Part shown: positions 44,874-52,175 of the stretch, in pieces
Layout of the letters: every line of letters begins with the position of its first letter
Numbering within the stretch: the stretch's first letter is position 1
NCBI RefSeq assembly: GCF_000303155.1
Contig: NC_018719.1
Span: 2,769,869-2,833,868 of the forward strand
Source: Candidatus Nitrososphaera gargensis Ga9.2
Lineage (GTDB): Archaea; Thermoproteota; Nitrososphaeria; Nitrososphaerales; Nitrososphaeraceae
Length of the DNA stretch: 64,000 nucleotides
Reading direction: 5' to 3'
Made by a program: the position numbers and the translations under genes
The notes under the pieces: model-generated
Told to the model about the DNA's origin: nothing
Database searches by the model: none
The model's input: only the letters and a program-made list of their open reading frames with translations

Positions 44874-45068
44874 TTACCAACACAGCTGGTACAGGCAATC
44901 GATGTGTACCTTGGTCTCTGAAAACAGCGCGCAGCGCGGGCAGCCGTAGAGCATTGCGTTGCCGCACTTTATGCATACGGCCATTGCCTTCAGCTCCGTC
45001 TCGCACGCCCTGCAAAAAGTATCTGCATCATCGAAACTTTTTGTGCCGGCCTTATCTTGGTTGCCCAC
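44874..45068 (-). CDS. Zinc-ribbon microprotein
   Basis: A 64-residue protein with CRAC, CIKC and CPRC pairs and two more Cys near the end, enough for two zinc ions. Acidic N-terminus. It lies at the right border of the pst locus, next to the second 85-bp repeat copy. Confidence 0.65.
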   Translation of the reverse strand: MGNQDKAGTKSFDDADTFCRACETELKAMAVCIKCGNAMLYGCPRCALFSETKVHIDCLYQLCW

Positions 45069-45103
45069 ATCTAGCCGGTAGATACTATAATTCTATGTAA
45101 TGT

Positions 45104-45188
45104 ATGTTGGATAGCTTTTTCTTGCAAAGACACGGGATCAGAGGCGCAGTCACTTGAGGTTGACTGGAAACCCCACCAGCCGATTTTT
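45104..45188 (+). repeat. 85-bp repeat element, copy 2
   Basis: Partner of the copy at 41470, in the same orientation 3.63 kb away. Identical blocks are ATGTTGG, CTTTTTCTTGCAA and TGAGGTTG-CTGGAAA. Here the last block runs into CCCCACCAGCC, which can pair with a downstream GTGGGG at 45200-45206. Confidence 0.6.
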
Positions 45189-45230
45189 GGAAGTGACGCT
45201 GTGGGGCCACACCATCAGCCTCTCTCTTCT

Positions 45231-45593
45231 CTATTTTGACCACTTTTTCATCCACTGCAGTAGGTACATGACGGACTCGACAAGCTCCTGCCCCTTGCCG
45301 GTGAGCCGGTACTCTACCCGTGGCGGGATCTCGCTGTACGCCTTTCTTTCAAGGATGCCCCCCTTCTCCAGCTCTTTGAGGCGGCTTGCAAGCGTCTTGC
45401 TGCTGATTCCCTTGAGCGCCTGGCGGAACTGCTTGTACCTTACCGGCTGGGTGCTGCAGCAGAGCGGTATCAGGATCTCAAGCGTCCCCCTTTTCGTTAT
45501 TATCCTGCGGAGCCGGGCGGTCTCAGACATCAACGACGAAGGATCGTAGCCAGCAAAACTGCAGTCCTGAATTACCGGAATCTTGGTTTCCAT
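45231..45593 (-). CDS. HxlR-family winged-helix regulator of the arsenic operon
   Basis: A 120-residue protein from Met 45593 (an upstream frame to 45659 would run into the divergent arsM). HxlR signatures are VRYKQFRQALKGISSKTLASRLKELEKGGILERKAYSEIPPRVEYRLT. It carries DCSF near the N-terminus and an adjacent CC pair in LIPLCCST, three thiols that could bind As(III). It is transcribed divergently from arsM, 64 bp away, so it probably controls that operon instead of a usual ArsR. Confidence 0.8.
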   Translation of the reverse strand: METKIPVIQDCSFAGYDPSSLMSETARLRRIITKRGTLEILIPLCCSTQPVRYKQFRQALKGISSKTLASRLKELEKGGILERKAYSEIPPRVEYRLTGKGQELVESVMYLLQWMKKWSK

Positions 45594-45657
45594 CTTTACA
45601 CCAGCTGTACATGCTGCATCTTTACAACTTAAATAGTTTCCTAAGTAAAGCATTGGC

Positions 45658-46422
45658 ATGGAAAAGAGGCGTCAACAGAACATCAAGCAAACAATACGCA
45701 GGAACTACGGCAAGATAGCACTGGAGCAGAGCGGCGAGGGCGCGTGCTGCGCGCCCGGCTGCTGCTCTGGCCCTTCGCCGGCCAAAGCTGCAGCAGACGT
45801 AGGCTATGACACAGGCGAGCTGGAATCCGTCCCAAAAGCGTCGATCATTGGGGCTGGCTGCGGGGCGCCTGTCAAGTTTGCCAATTTGCAAAAAGGCAAA
45901 GTGGTGGTCGATCTCGGATCGGGCGCGGGCATTGACGTATTTCTGTCGGCAAACAAGGTCGGCGGCTCTGGCAGGGTCATTGGCATAGACATGACAGACG
46001 AGATGCTGGAGAGGGCCAGAAGGAACGCCAAGGAAAATGGATATGCAAACGTGGAATTCAGGAAAGGGGACATCGAGGAGAGGATCCCAGTTGACGGAGG
46101 CTCGGCAGATGTCGTCATAAGCAACTGCGTCATCAATCTCACTACTGACAAAGTAAGAACGTTCAAAGAGATCCACAGAATCCTGAAAGACGGGGGAAGG
46201 ATGGTGATTTCCGATCTGGTCGCCGACAGGAAGGCCGGCTCGATAAACCTTGAAAGGTGGAGCAGCTGCATCGACGGCGCAATGGCAAAGGACGACTACG
46301 TTGCAAACATCAAAAAGGCAGGGTTCAAGGATGCAAGCATCTTGGAAGAGCGCGAGTTCATGGGCGGAGAATTGATAGGCGGCAGGAAAATCACCAGCCT
46401 TGTTGTCAGGGCCGTAAAGTAG
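45658..46422 (+). CDS. arsM: Arsenite S-adenosylmethionine methyltransferase
   Basis: A 254-residue class I methyltransferase of the ArsM type. After a Cys-rich N-terminal part (ACCAPGCCSGPS) and GYDTGELESVP, it has the SAM site VVDLGSGAGIDVFLSANKVG, VISNCVINLTTDK with a thiolate Cys, and ERWSSCIDGAMAKDDY with the further catalytic Cys. It methylates As(III) to volatile or exportable forms. The next gene, arsC, begins 2 bp downstream. Confidence 0.93.
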   Translation: MEKRRQQNIKQTIRRNYGKIALEQSGEGACCAPGCCSGPSPAKAAADVGYDTGELESVPKASIIGAGCGAPVKFANLQKGKVVVDLGSGAGIDVFLSANKVGGSGRVIGIDMTDEMLERARRNAKENGYANVEFRKGDIEERIPVDGGSADVVISNCVINLTTDKVRTFKEIHRILKDGGRMVISDLVADRKAGSINLERWSSCIDGAMAKDDYVANIKKAGFKDASILEEREFMGGELIGGRKITSLVVRAVK

Positions 46423-46424
46423 CC

Positions 46425-46820
46425 ATGAAGGTCGTCCTTTTTGTTTGCGTGGAGAACGCCGGCAGGAGCCAGATGGCAGAGGGATTTTTCAACAAGCACG
46501 CGCCGCCTGGCTACAGGGCGGTCAGCGCCGGCACCAAGCCGGCTGGGCAGATAAACCCGCTTGCAGTGCAGGCCATGAAAGAGGTCGGCATCGACATCAG
46601 CGGTCAGAAGTCAAAGATCATCACGGACGACATGATCAGGGATTCTGTCAGGGCGGTCAACATGGGCTGCATGGACAGGTCCGACTGCCCGCTCTTGTTC
46701 CTCAACAACCCCGTTGACTGGAACATCGAGGACCCAAAGGGCAAGCCCATAGAGAAGGTGCGCGAGATCAGAGACGAGATTGAGAGAAGAGTAAAGGAGC
46801 TTGCAGAGAACCTCAAGTAG
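46425..46820 (+). CDS. arsC: Arsenate reductase, low-molecular-weight phosphatase type
   Basis: A 131-residue protein from ATG 46425 (the longer frame overlapping arsM is rejected). It shows the P-loop VCVENAGRSQMAEGFF (CX5R) with the catalytic Cys and Arg, and a later CMDRSDCP region with the redox Cys pair and acid loop. It reduces As(V) to As(III), probably with thioredoxin. It overlaps the aquaporin frame by 20 bp. Confidence 0.92.
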   Translation: MKVVLFVCVENAGRSQMAEGFFNKHAPPGYRAVSAGTKPAGQINPLAVQAMKEVGIDISGQKSKIITDDMIRDSVRAVNMGCMDRSDCPLLFLNNPVDWNIEDPKGKPIEKVREIRDEIERRVKELAENLK

Positions 46821-47478
46821 GCTGACGTCAAGCCAGAAAATATTTTTCGTCGAGCTTGCCGGCACGTTCGTGGTCGTGCTACTTGCCACCGGCTCGGTGG
46901 TGATAGACGCAAAGGTAGGCGGCGCGCTTGGGCTGCCTTTTGTCGCGTTTGCGCCATTTGCCGGCGTGGCCGCGATGGTCTATGCCTTTGGAAAAATTTC
47001 GATGGCTCATTTCAACCCGGCAGTCACGATCGGCTTTTTCGTCAGCGGCCACATCAAAAAGACGCAGCTGTCGGTGTATCTTGGCGCGGAGATAATCGGC
47101 GCGCTGTTGGCCAGCCTGTCCGTGCTTGCTTTTATCGGGAGCGAGGCGAACCTTGGCGCGAATGCGCCCAACTATTCGTTCCCGCTTGCAGTTATCTTCG
47201 GCGTCGAGGTTCTGGTCACCGGCTTTTTGATGGCAGTCATTTTCGCGGCAGTCTACACCAAGGGGCTGAGAGGGTGGAGCGGCATCGCCATCGGCGGCAT
47301 GGTGGGCCTTGACATCTTTTTCTTCTCCTTCATTTCAGGCGCTTCAATGAACCCTGCCCGGTCGCTTGCCCCTGCGCTCCTATCCGGAGCCGTGTCCGAC
47401 CTGTGGCTTTACTGGTCCGCGACCTTTGCCGGCTCTGCCATAGTTGCGCTGCTATGCCGCAAGAAATTCCAGAGCTAG
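46801..47478 (+). CDS. Aquaglyceroporin (MIP family), probable arsenite channel
   Basis: A 225-residue six-helix channel from a TTG start inside the end of arsC. Both half-helix motifs are present: HFNPAVTIG and SMNPARSLAP. Its place in an ars operon without ArsB or Acr3 mirrors the bacterial AqpS system, where As(III) made by ArsC leaves through the channel down its gradient. Arsenite flux is inferred from context. Its end meets the antiporter stop with a 4-bp overlap. Confidence 0.9.
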   Translation: MQRTSSRLTSSQKIFFVELAGTFVVVLLATGSVVIDAKVGGALGLPFVAFAPFAGVAAMVYAFGKISMAHFNPAVTIGFFVSGHIKKTQLSVYLGAEIIGALLASLSVLAFIGSEANLGANAPNYSFPLAVIFGVEVLVTGFLMAVIFAAVYTKGLRGWSGIAIGGMVGLDIFFFSFISGASMNPARSLAPALLSGAVSDLWLYWSATFAGSAIVALLCRKKFQS

Positions 47479-48773
47479 CTTTCTTCCTTTTCCTTCTCCT
47501 TCTTTGAATCCACTTCTTCGGTGGGCTCGGACAGCTTGAACCGGCTCCCTACCCTTATGATGAACGGGCCGATGAACGACGTAACTATTGTGACGACACC
47601 GAGCATGGGCAGAACCGACGAAGAAATGGCACCCACGTCCTGTCCTCCCTTTCCTATAACCAGCGAGAGCTCACCCTTTGTCGCGGCTATTCCAAGCCCG
47701 GACCTCAATGCAGTGGTATTGTCGTATCCTCCCCTGACAAGGATGCCCGTCACTATCAGGAACTTTGAGGCAAACGAGGTCAGTATCAGGATTATAGCAG
47801 ACACTATGTATGTCGGGATCAGCGATACGTCCATGAGTGCGCCTATCGATATGAAGAACAGCGCGGCAAACATGTCCCTCAGTGGGATCGTGATAATCCT
47901 TGCCACAGCCGCGCTCTTGCTCTCGGCTACGAGCACGCCGGCCAAGAACGCGCCGATCACCACCGACATGCCAAGGCCGTTTGCCAGAAACGACAGGCCA
48001 AATGCAAGCCCCAAGATCGTTATCAGGAGTAGGGCATAGTCGTTGGTCCTGCCGGCCCTGTCTATAACCCGCGGGACGAACTTGCTTCCAATTATGGTTA
48101 CGCCGCCTATAAAGCCGCCAACTATGCCAAGGGTGATCGCGATATTCGCAATTGACAGGTTGCCGCCTGCCGTGACAAAGGACTGCATGACGCCAAGCAC
48201 GCTGATCGCAACAATGTCTTCGACTATAAGCATCCCCAGTATGAGCGTCGACGACTTGTCGCGTATCAGGCCGACGTCTTCCAGTATCCTAATCGTGACA
48301 ACAGTACTGGTGATCGACAGCGCAAGAGCCAGAAATACCGAATCGTAAAAACTGAACCCAAGGTTCTGGGCAATAAAGAACACTATCAAGAGCGTGCCTA
48401 TCGACTCGGCAAGCGCGGTGACTATGGATATCCTGCCCACCGAACGCAGTTTGGCAATGGGGAACTCTGTGCCGGTGACAAAGAGCAGCATGATTATGCC
48501 GAGTTCCGCAAAAAGGTTCAGCGTTTCGGGGCTCCGCACAAGGCTAAAGGGCGGCGTATATGGCCCAATTATCATGCCGGCAGCAATGTAGCCGATAACC
48601 ATTGGCTGCTTTAGTTTGAATGTGATGGCAAGCATTATTGCAGCAACTACCATGATCACCGCAATGTCCTGAACCACCAGATCTATCGGTTCACTGCCTC
48701 CTCCTGCTGCAGTAAAGAACTGCGGGAACAGCGACTCGCCTGCCTGTTTTATTGCTGCTGCGGAATAGCTCAC
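47475..48773 (-). CDS. CPA2-family Na+/H+ (or K+/H+) antiporter
   Basis: A 432-residue protein from GTG with 12 or so transmembrane helices. CPA2 marks are MVIGYIAAGMIIGPYTPPF, ELGIIMLLFVTGTEF and the ion site region MLIVEDIVAISVLGVM. A TrkA-N or USP domain is not attached; only a short charged tail follows (KKEKEKEES). It exchanges cations for protons to control pH or ion balance. Confidence 0.9.
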   Translation of the reverse strand: MSYSAAAIKQAGESLFPQFFTAAGGGSEPIDLVVQDIAVIMVVAAIMLAITFKLKQPMVIGYIAAGMIIGPYTPPFSLVRSPETLNLFAELGIIMLLFVTGTEFPIAKLRSVGRISIVTALAESIGTLLIVFFIAQNLGFSFYDSVFLALALSITSTVVTIRILEDVGLIRDKSSTLILGMLIVEDIVAISVLGVMQSFVTAGGNLSIANIAITLGIVGGFIGGVTIIGSKFVPRVIDRAGRTNDYALLLITILGLAFGLSFLANGLGMSVVIGAFLAGVLVAESKSAAVARIITIPLRDMFAALFFISIGALMDVSLIPTYIVSAIILILTSFASKFLIVTGILVRGGYDNTTALRSGLGIAATKGELSLVIGKGGQDVGAISSSVLPMLGVVTIVTSFIGPFIIRVGSRFKLSEPTEEVDSKKEKEKEES

Positions 48774-48826
48774 CGTCTAGATTTATGGACAACATGCATA
48801 AAAAGACAAAGCCTGTTAGGCGTGAG

Positions 48827-49420
48827 ATGACAAAACTAATTATACGATATCAGACAGAAACATCCTTGTTGCATTTTAAGATCAGCAGGCGCCGCATCCT
48901 GTACCTTGTGCTTGGCATCGCTGCCTTTCTCATCGCCTATTCTGTCGGTGCAGCCATACCCATGAGCGAGGAGGAAGCCGAGGAGGTGAGGAGGCAATTC
49001 TCCGAGCAGATAGAGGGCATCGACCAGAACGGCATATTCTTCAACAACGTCAGGATTGCGTTGGCAATGTTCATCCCTGCCCTTGGCGCGGGCTTTGGGG
49101 CGTTCTCCGGGTTTGCCACCGGCGCAGTCTTTAGCGCGCTTGCAAGCTCTACGCCCCTGCTGGCCGACGTGCCGCCGCTCATCATCCTGATCACGCCCTT
49201 TGGCATCATGGAGGTGTTTGCATACGGCCTTGCGATGTCAAGGAGCGGCATGCTGATCTACCAGCTTGTCAAGAAAAAGCCTTGGCGCGAATACGTCATC
49301 CCGACGTTTATCGAGCTGGGCATAGTAGTGGTGGTGCTGTTTGCAGCCGCGGTAATTGAATGGCAGATGATAGAGCAGCTGGGCGGCCTTGACACGAGTG
49401 TCATCATAGAGCCTGTGTAG
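48827..49420 (+). CDS. Stage II sporulation protein M-like (DUF95) membrane protein
   Basis: A 197-residue protein from ATG 48827; this start is favoured because CATAAAAAG at 48797-48805 is well placed as a TATA box, while the 48752 start would overlap the divergent antiporter gene. It has an N-terminal helix, then the SpoIIM/DUF95 core: FFNNVRIALAMFIPALGAGFGAFSGF and LITPFGIMEVFAYGLAMSRS. DUF95 proteins are membrane proteins linked to envelope remodelling or transport. Confidence 0.8.
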   Translation: MTKLIIRYQTETSLLHFKISRRRILYLVLGIAAFLIAYSVGAAIPMSEEEAEEVRRQFSEQIEGIDQNGIFFNNVRIALAMFIPALGAGFGAFSGFATGAVFSALASSTPLLADVPPLIILITPFGIMEVFAYGLAMSRSGMLIYQLVKKKPWREYVIPTFIELGIVVVVLFAAAVIEWQMIEQLGGLDTSVIIEPV

Positions 49421-49428
49421 TGGTCATA

Positions 49429-49719
49429 TCATTCCTCTGGCTCGGCGGCCGCTACCTGCGACCCCTTTATGCCGTATTTTTCGATGAATTCGTTTGCCTT
49501 TGCTGCTATCTCGTTCCACTTCCACCTGCCGACCCCCATCCTGCAGAGGTCGACCTTCCACTGGTCCTTCTTCTTTAGCCACCGGTAAAGCCGGAGGTCC
49601 TTGCCAAACTGGCTCTGGACCACCACAAGCGCCACAATTATGTTGTTGCTCCGGTAAATGTCATAGCCGTCGAGCACCGTGAACGTCTGGGAGACAGGAT
49701 ACTTCTTTTCTTCGCTCAT
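49429..49719 (-). CDS. Small hypothetical protein
   Basis: A 96-residue soluble protein (FTVLDGYDIYRSNNIIVALVVVQSQFGKDLRLYRW, then VDLCRMGVGRWKWNEIAAKANEFI). The pattern resembles a conserved thaumarchaeal family of unknown function. Start ATG 49719. Confidence 0.7.
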   Translation of the reverse strand: MSEEKKYPVSQTFTVLDGYDIYRSNNIIVALVVVQSQFGKDLRLYRWLKKKDQWKVDLCRMGVGRWKWNEIAAKANEFIEKYGIKGSQVAAAEPEE

Positions 49720-49782
49720 ATATGATACGGGATTCTCAGGCTGGATTTTAAAGGTTGCAACAACAAAAAGGAAAGAGGAGTG

Positions 49783-49911
49783 TTACTGGCTCTCGCCACA
49801 TGCAGGGCAGACCTTTTGCGACTTGGGCATCTTTGCGCCACATTCAACGCAATACCTGACATGGCCCTTGCCGGCGTCCTGCATGCCAACAGACTTTTCT
49901 TCCATTGGCAT
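49783..49911 (-). CDS. Zinc-ribbon microprotein
   Basis: A 42-residue frame from ATG 49911 ending in a clean zinc ribbon, RYCVECGAKMPKSQKVCPACGES (two CxxCG knuckles), after a short charged start. The knuckle spacing is that of the common zinc_ribbon_2 fold. Codon use is gene-like. Confidence 0.7.
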   Translation of the reverse strand: MPMEEKSVGMQDAGKGHVRYCVECGAKMPKSQKVCPACGESQ

Positions 49912-49949
49912 GAAACGATCAGGCTCAATTTAATATTTAAATACGTTGG

Positions 49950-50711
49950 CTAGAACTCGAGGTAAGTCTGTCTTTTAGTCTGGTCTATGACCATCGCAGA
50001 GAGGTCGGAGAACTCTTTCCCTTCGAGGTCTGCCACCGTGCCTCTGAATGTCGTCTCCTTTTCGGTGGTCAGGCGCTCAAATACCCAGGCCTTGAGCTTG
50101 GTGGTATTGACGCCGTTTTGGCGAAGGAATTTTGCGATTTCTGATTGCATGAAGTGCTTTAATGGGTCGGCCGGCCACGGCCTTGGCAGCAGTATCACGC
50201 TCCTGCCCTGCCTGACAGCATCCAGAAGGTCCTTCTTTTTCTGCTCAATGTCGCCTGTCACGTGGAACGTGACTATGAGGGCCTTGTCCGTAGGGACGCG
50301 AGCTCTGGCCGCTGCCACTTGGATGGAGCTGATGCCCGGGATCACTTCGACATTGTCGTCGCCAAAAATCTCAAGCAGCCTGTCGACCACTTCTGATTCG
50401 GAAAAGTTGACGTCGCCGGTGAAGGGCACAGTGCAGTACTCGCCATCCTTCATCTTGTTGTTATAGACATCCTGATAGACGCTTTCCTGCGTCTTCATCG
50501 TGACTTCAAACACCTGCTGCCTGTCCCTGTCGATTATGCCTTCGATGGTCGACAGCGTGTACCTGTAGCCAATGATATAGCTCGACTTGCGGATCGCCTC
50601 CTTAGCGGCATCGGTCAGGTACGCCGGCGAGCCGGGGCCAACCCCAATGACAAACAGCTTTTTAGGCAATATGCGTGTCTTGGCAGGCTGCCTGATTATA
50701 TTACTTTGCAA
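49950..50711 (-). CDS. cbiE: Precorrin-6Y C5,15-methyltransferase subunit
   Basis: A 253-residue tetrapyrrole methylase. Marks are LFVIGVGPGSPAYLTDAAKEAI, the CbiE-type IIGYRYTLSTIE, VPFTGDVNFSESEVVDRL and VEVIPGISSIQVAAARA. It methylates C5 and C15 in corrin synthesis with CbiT, which is not in the window. It overlaps the upstream RAM-domain gene by 11 bp, so the two are likely cotranscribed. Confidence 0.85.
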   Translation of the reverse strand: MQSNIIRQPAKTRILPKKLFVIGVGPGSPAYLTDAAKEAIRKSSYIIGYRYTLSTIEGIIDRDRQQVFEVTMKTQESVYQDVYNNKMKDGEYCTVPFTGDVNFSESEVVDRLLEIFGDDNVEVIPGISSIQVAAARARVPTDKALIVTFHVTGDIEQKKKDLLDAVRQGRSVILLPRPWPADPLKHFMQSEIAKFLRQNGVNTTKLKAWVFERLTTEKETTFRGTVADLEGKEFSDLSAMVIDQTKRQTYLEF

Positions 50712-50931
50712 CCACCATCGTGTTGGTGCTGCGTATCCCCTTTACCTTGCGCAGCTCCCACGAGACGACCTCTGCCACGTCCTTGTCGGTGTCCTGCTCG
50801 ATGACCACCATCAGGTCATACTCGCCGTAGAGGTCATAGACTGCCTTGACCCCATTAAGCGACTTGATCTCTTCGTGCACCAGCTTTTCAAGTCCCGAAT
50901 CCGTATTTATCAGGACGAATGCCTTTGTCAT
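50701..50931 (-). CDS. Stand-alone Lrp/AsnC ligand-binding (RAM) domain protein
   Basis: A 76-residue single-domain protein (FVLINTDSGLEKLVHEEIKSLNGVKAVYDLYGEYDLMVVIEQD, ending IRSTNTMVVAK). It has no DNA-binding part and is paralogous to the gene at 17926. The overlap with cbiE suggests that it may sense a metabolite tied to corrin or methionine metabolism, which is inference. Confidence 0.85.
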   Translation of the reverse strand: MTKAFVLINTDSGLEKLVHEEIKSLNGVKAVYDLYGEYDLMVVIEQDTDKDVAEVVSWELRKVKGIRSTNTMVVAK

Positions 50932-50977
50932 AAAAATCGGTTAGCTCTGCTCCTAGCAATTGCAATATAAATTTAAT

Positions 50978-51466
50978 TTACGTCGACGACGATGTCTTTA
51001 CGAGGTTTATAAGCGGGCTCCAATCCATCTTTTGGAACCCCATAGGGTCCTTTGCAGGATATTTTAGCCACCCTTTGGCTATTGAGAACTTGTAGACTTT
51101 GGATCTGTCGCCTAGGTTCACCTTCACCTTGAGCAATGTCCCCCAGCGCTTTTCCTCCGATGTAATGTCTATGATCTGGCTGAACAGGATCTCTAAATTG
51201 TCGGGGCTCTTGTCAAGGTCTCGCTCCAGATGCTCGAGTTTGTAGCCTTCGGCTGGTCGAAAGACGTTTTCGCCTGCTTCAAAGCGCTTTGCCTGCCTGA
51301 TCGAGTGGGTTTCGTGCATCTTGTAGCTCATCTCTGTCTTGGTGATAAAAGCAAGTCGCTTGTCTGTTATGACGAGCATGCCCTCTCTGCCGCGCTTGAA
51401 AAAGCTCTCTCCTTCATTCCACACCCAGAAGAGGTGCGCCTTGATCTGCTCGTCCCAGTCAACCAA
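50978..51466 (-). CDS. Hypothetical protein, PH/GRAM-like fold possible
   Basis: A 162-residue soluble protein. GREGMLVITDKRLAFITKTE and LFSQIIDITSEEKRWGTLLKVKVNLGDRSKVYKFSIAKGW resemble the beta-strand pattern of bacterial PH/GRAM-like domains (VTDRRL-type strand). Assignment is by pattern only. It starts at ATG 51466. Confidence 0.6.
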   Translation of the reverse strand: MVDWDEQIKAHLFWVWNEGESFFKRGREGMLVITDKRLAFITKTEMSYKMHETHSIRQAKRFEAGENVFRPAEGYKLEHLERDLDKSPDNLEILFSQIIDITSEEKRWGTLLKVKVNLGDRSKVYKFSIAKGWLKYPAKDPMGFQKMDWSPLINLVKTSSST

Positions 51467-51557
51467 TGCGGATGAACTAGCAAATACAGTTTTAATAATT
51501 TATTGGAAGAAAATGATAAAAATTAAAAAGAAAAAGGTGTGTGTTGAAGGGACTTGC

Positions 51558-51851
51558 TTAACCTTCTTCCCAGCCCTTCACGAACAGGCCGTGCTTCTTC
51601 AGCGGGATTGGCTGTCCTGGGGTGTAGTCCATCGGCCTCATCCAAAAGATTGCCTTTGTTGGGCAAACGCCAATGCATGCTCCGTCAGAGATGCATCTTT
51701 CTGGATAAAAGACGAATGCCTTGCCCCTCTTCCATCCTTCCACCGGCTTTACTCTCAGCACATCTGGACCAAGAGCGGTGCAAATCTCTACACAGAGCGC
51801 ACAGCCGATGCAGTGTTGTTCGCTAATATCAGGAAGTATTGCGACTGGCAT
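51558..51851 (-). CDS. Ferredoxin-type iron-sulfur protein
   Basis: A 97-residue protein with two Fe-S sites: CIGCALCVEICTA and the second CISDGACIGVCPTKAI. The first is a classic CxxCxxCxxxC set. The second has a longer first spacing (CxxxxxCxxxCP), as in many archaeal zinc-less seven- or eight-iron ferredoxins. A later extension (KHGLFVKGWEEG) is typical of thaumarchaeal forms. It serves as a low-potential electron carrier. Confidence 0.92.
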   Translation of the reverse strand: MPVAILPDISEQHCIGCALCVEICTALGPDVLRVKPVEGWKRGKAFVFYPERCISDGACIGVCPTKAIFWMRPMDYTPGQPIPLKKHGLFVKGWEEG

Positions 51852-51916
51852 CTAATTCACTTATCCAACGATTCATGCTGAAACTATTTAAACCCTATGC
51901 CGATTTTATAACAGCG

Positions 51917-51924
51917 ATATAAAA
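51917..51924 (+). promoter_or_regulatory. TATA box for a candidate structured RNA
   Basis: ATATAAAA sits 26-27 bp before base 51945 or so, exactly where the outer helix of the candidate RNA begins (GAACAGG). No protein start codon lies at this distance. Confidence 0.5.
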
Positions 51925-51942
51925 TATTAGAAGACTGATGAA

Positions 51943-52075
51943 GAACAGGGCGATTAGCCCGTACATAGGGATACTAGCGGCGGTGGACCGCCACCAATTG
52001 GTCGTGGCTTTTTTGTACAACGCTAAAAAGCGCCTGTTCTCTTCAGCCAGTCTATCTGGGCAGATTAGACTGTAG
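51943..52075 (+). ncRNA. Candidate structured non-coding RNA (unassigned)
   Basis: The segment lies between the ferredoxin and tiaS genes and has no good reading frame. It folds well: an outer helix pairs GAACAGGGCG (51943-51952) with CGCCTGTTC (52031-52039), a second pair is GTACA (51961) with TGTAC (52014), an inner hairpin is GGCGG-TGGA-CCGCC (51979-51992), and a 3' hairpin spans 52049-52071. A TATA box is correctly placed upstream. It does not look like tRNA, 5S, SRP or RNase P RNA. Confidence 0.5.
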
Positions 52076-52175
52076 AAAAAGTCGACAGTTGCGCAATATT
52101 AATTCTTCTCAACTTTTGTGCGTAGTTTTATGGTTGGAACCAGAAGAACCGGCTATATAGCTACTGCGCTTACTG

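Noticed and set aside
46257..46424. N-terminal extension of arsC into arsM
   Set aside because: The phosphatase P-loop starts eight residues after Met 46425, as in the family.
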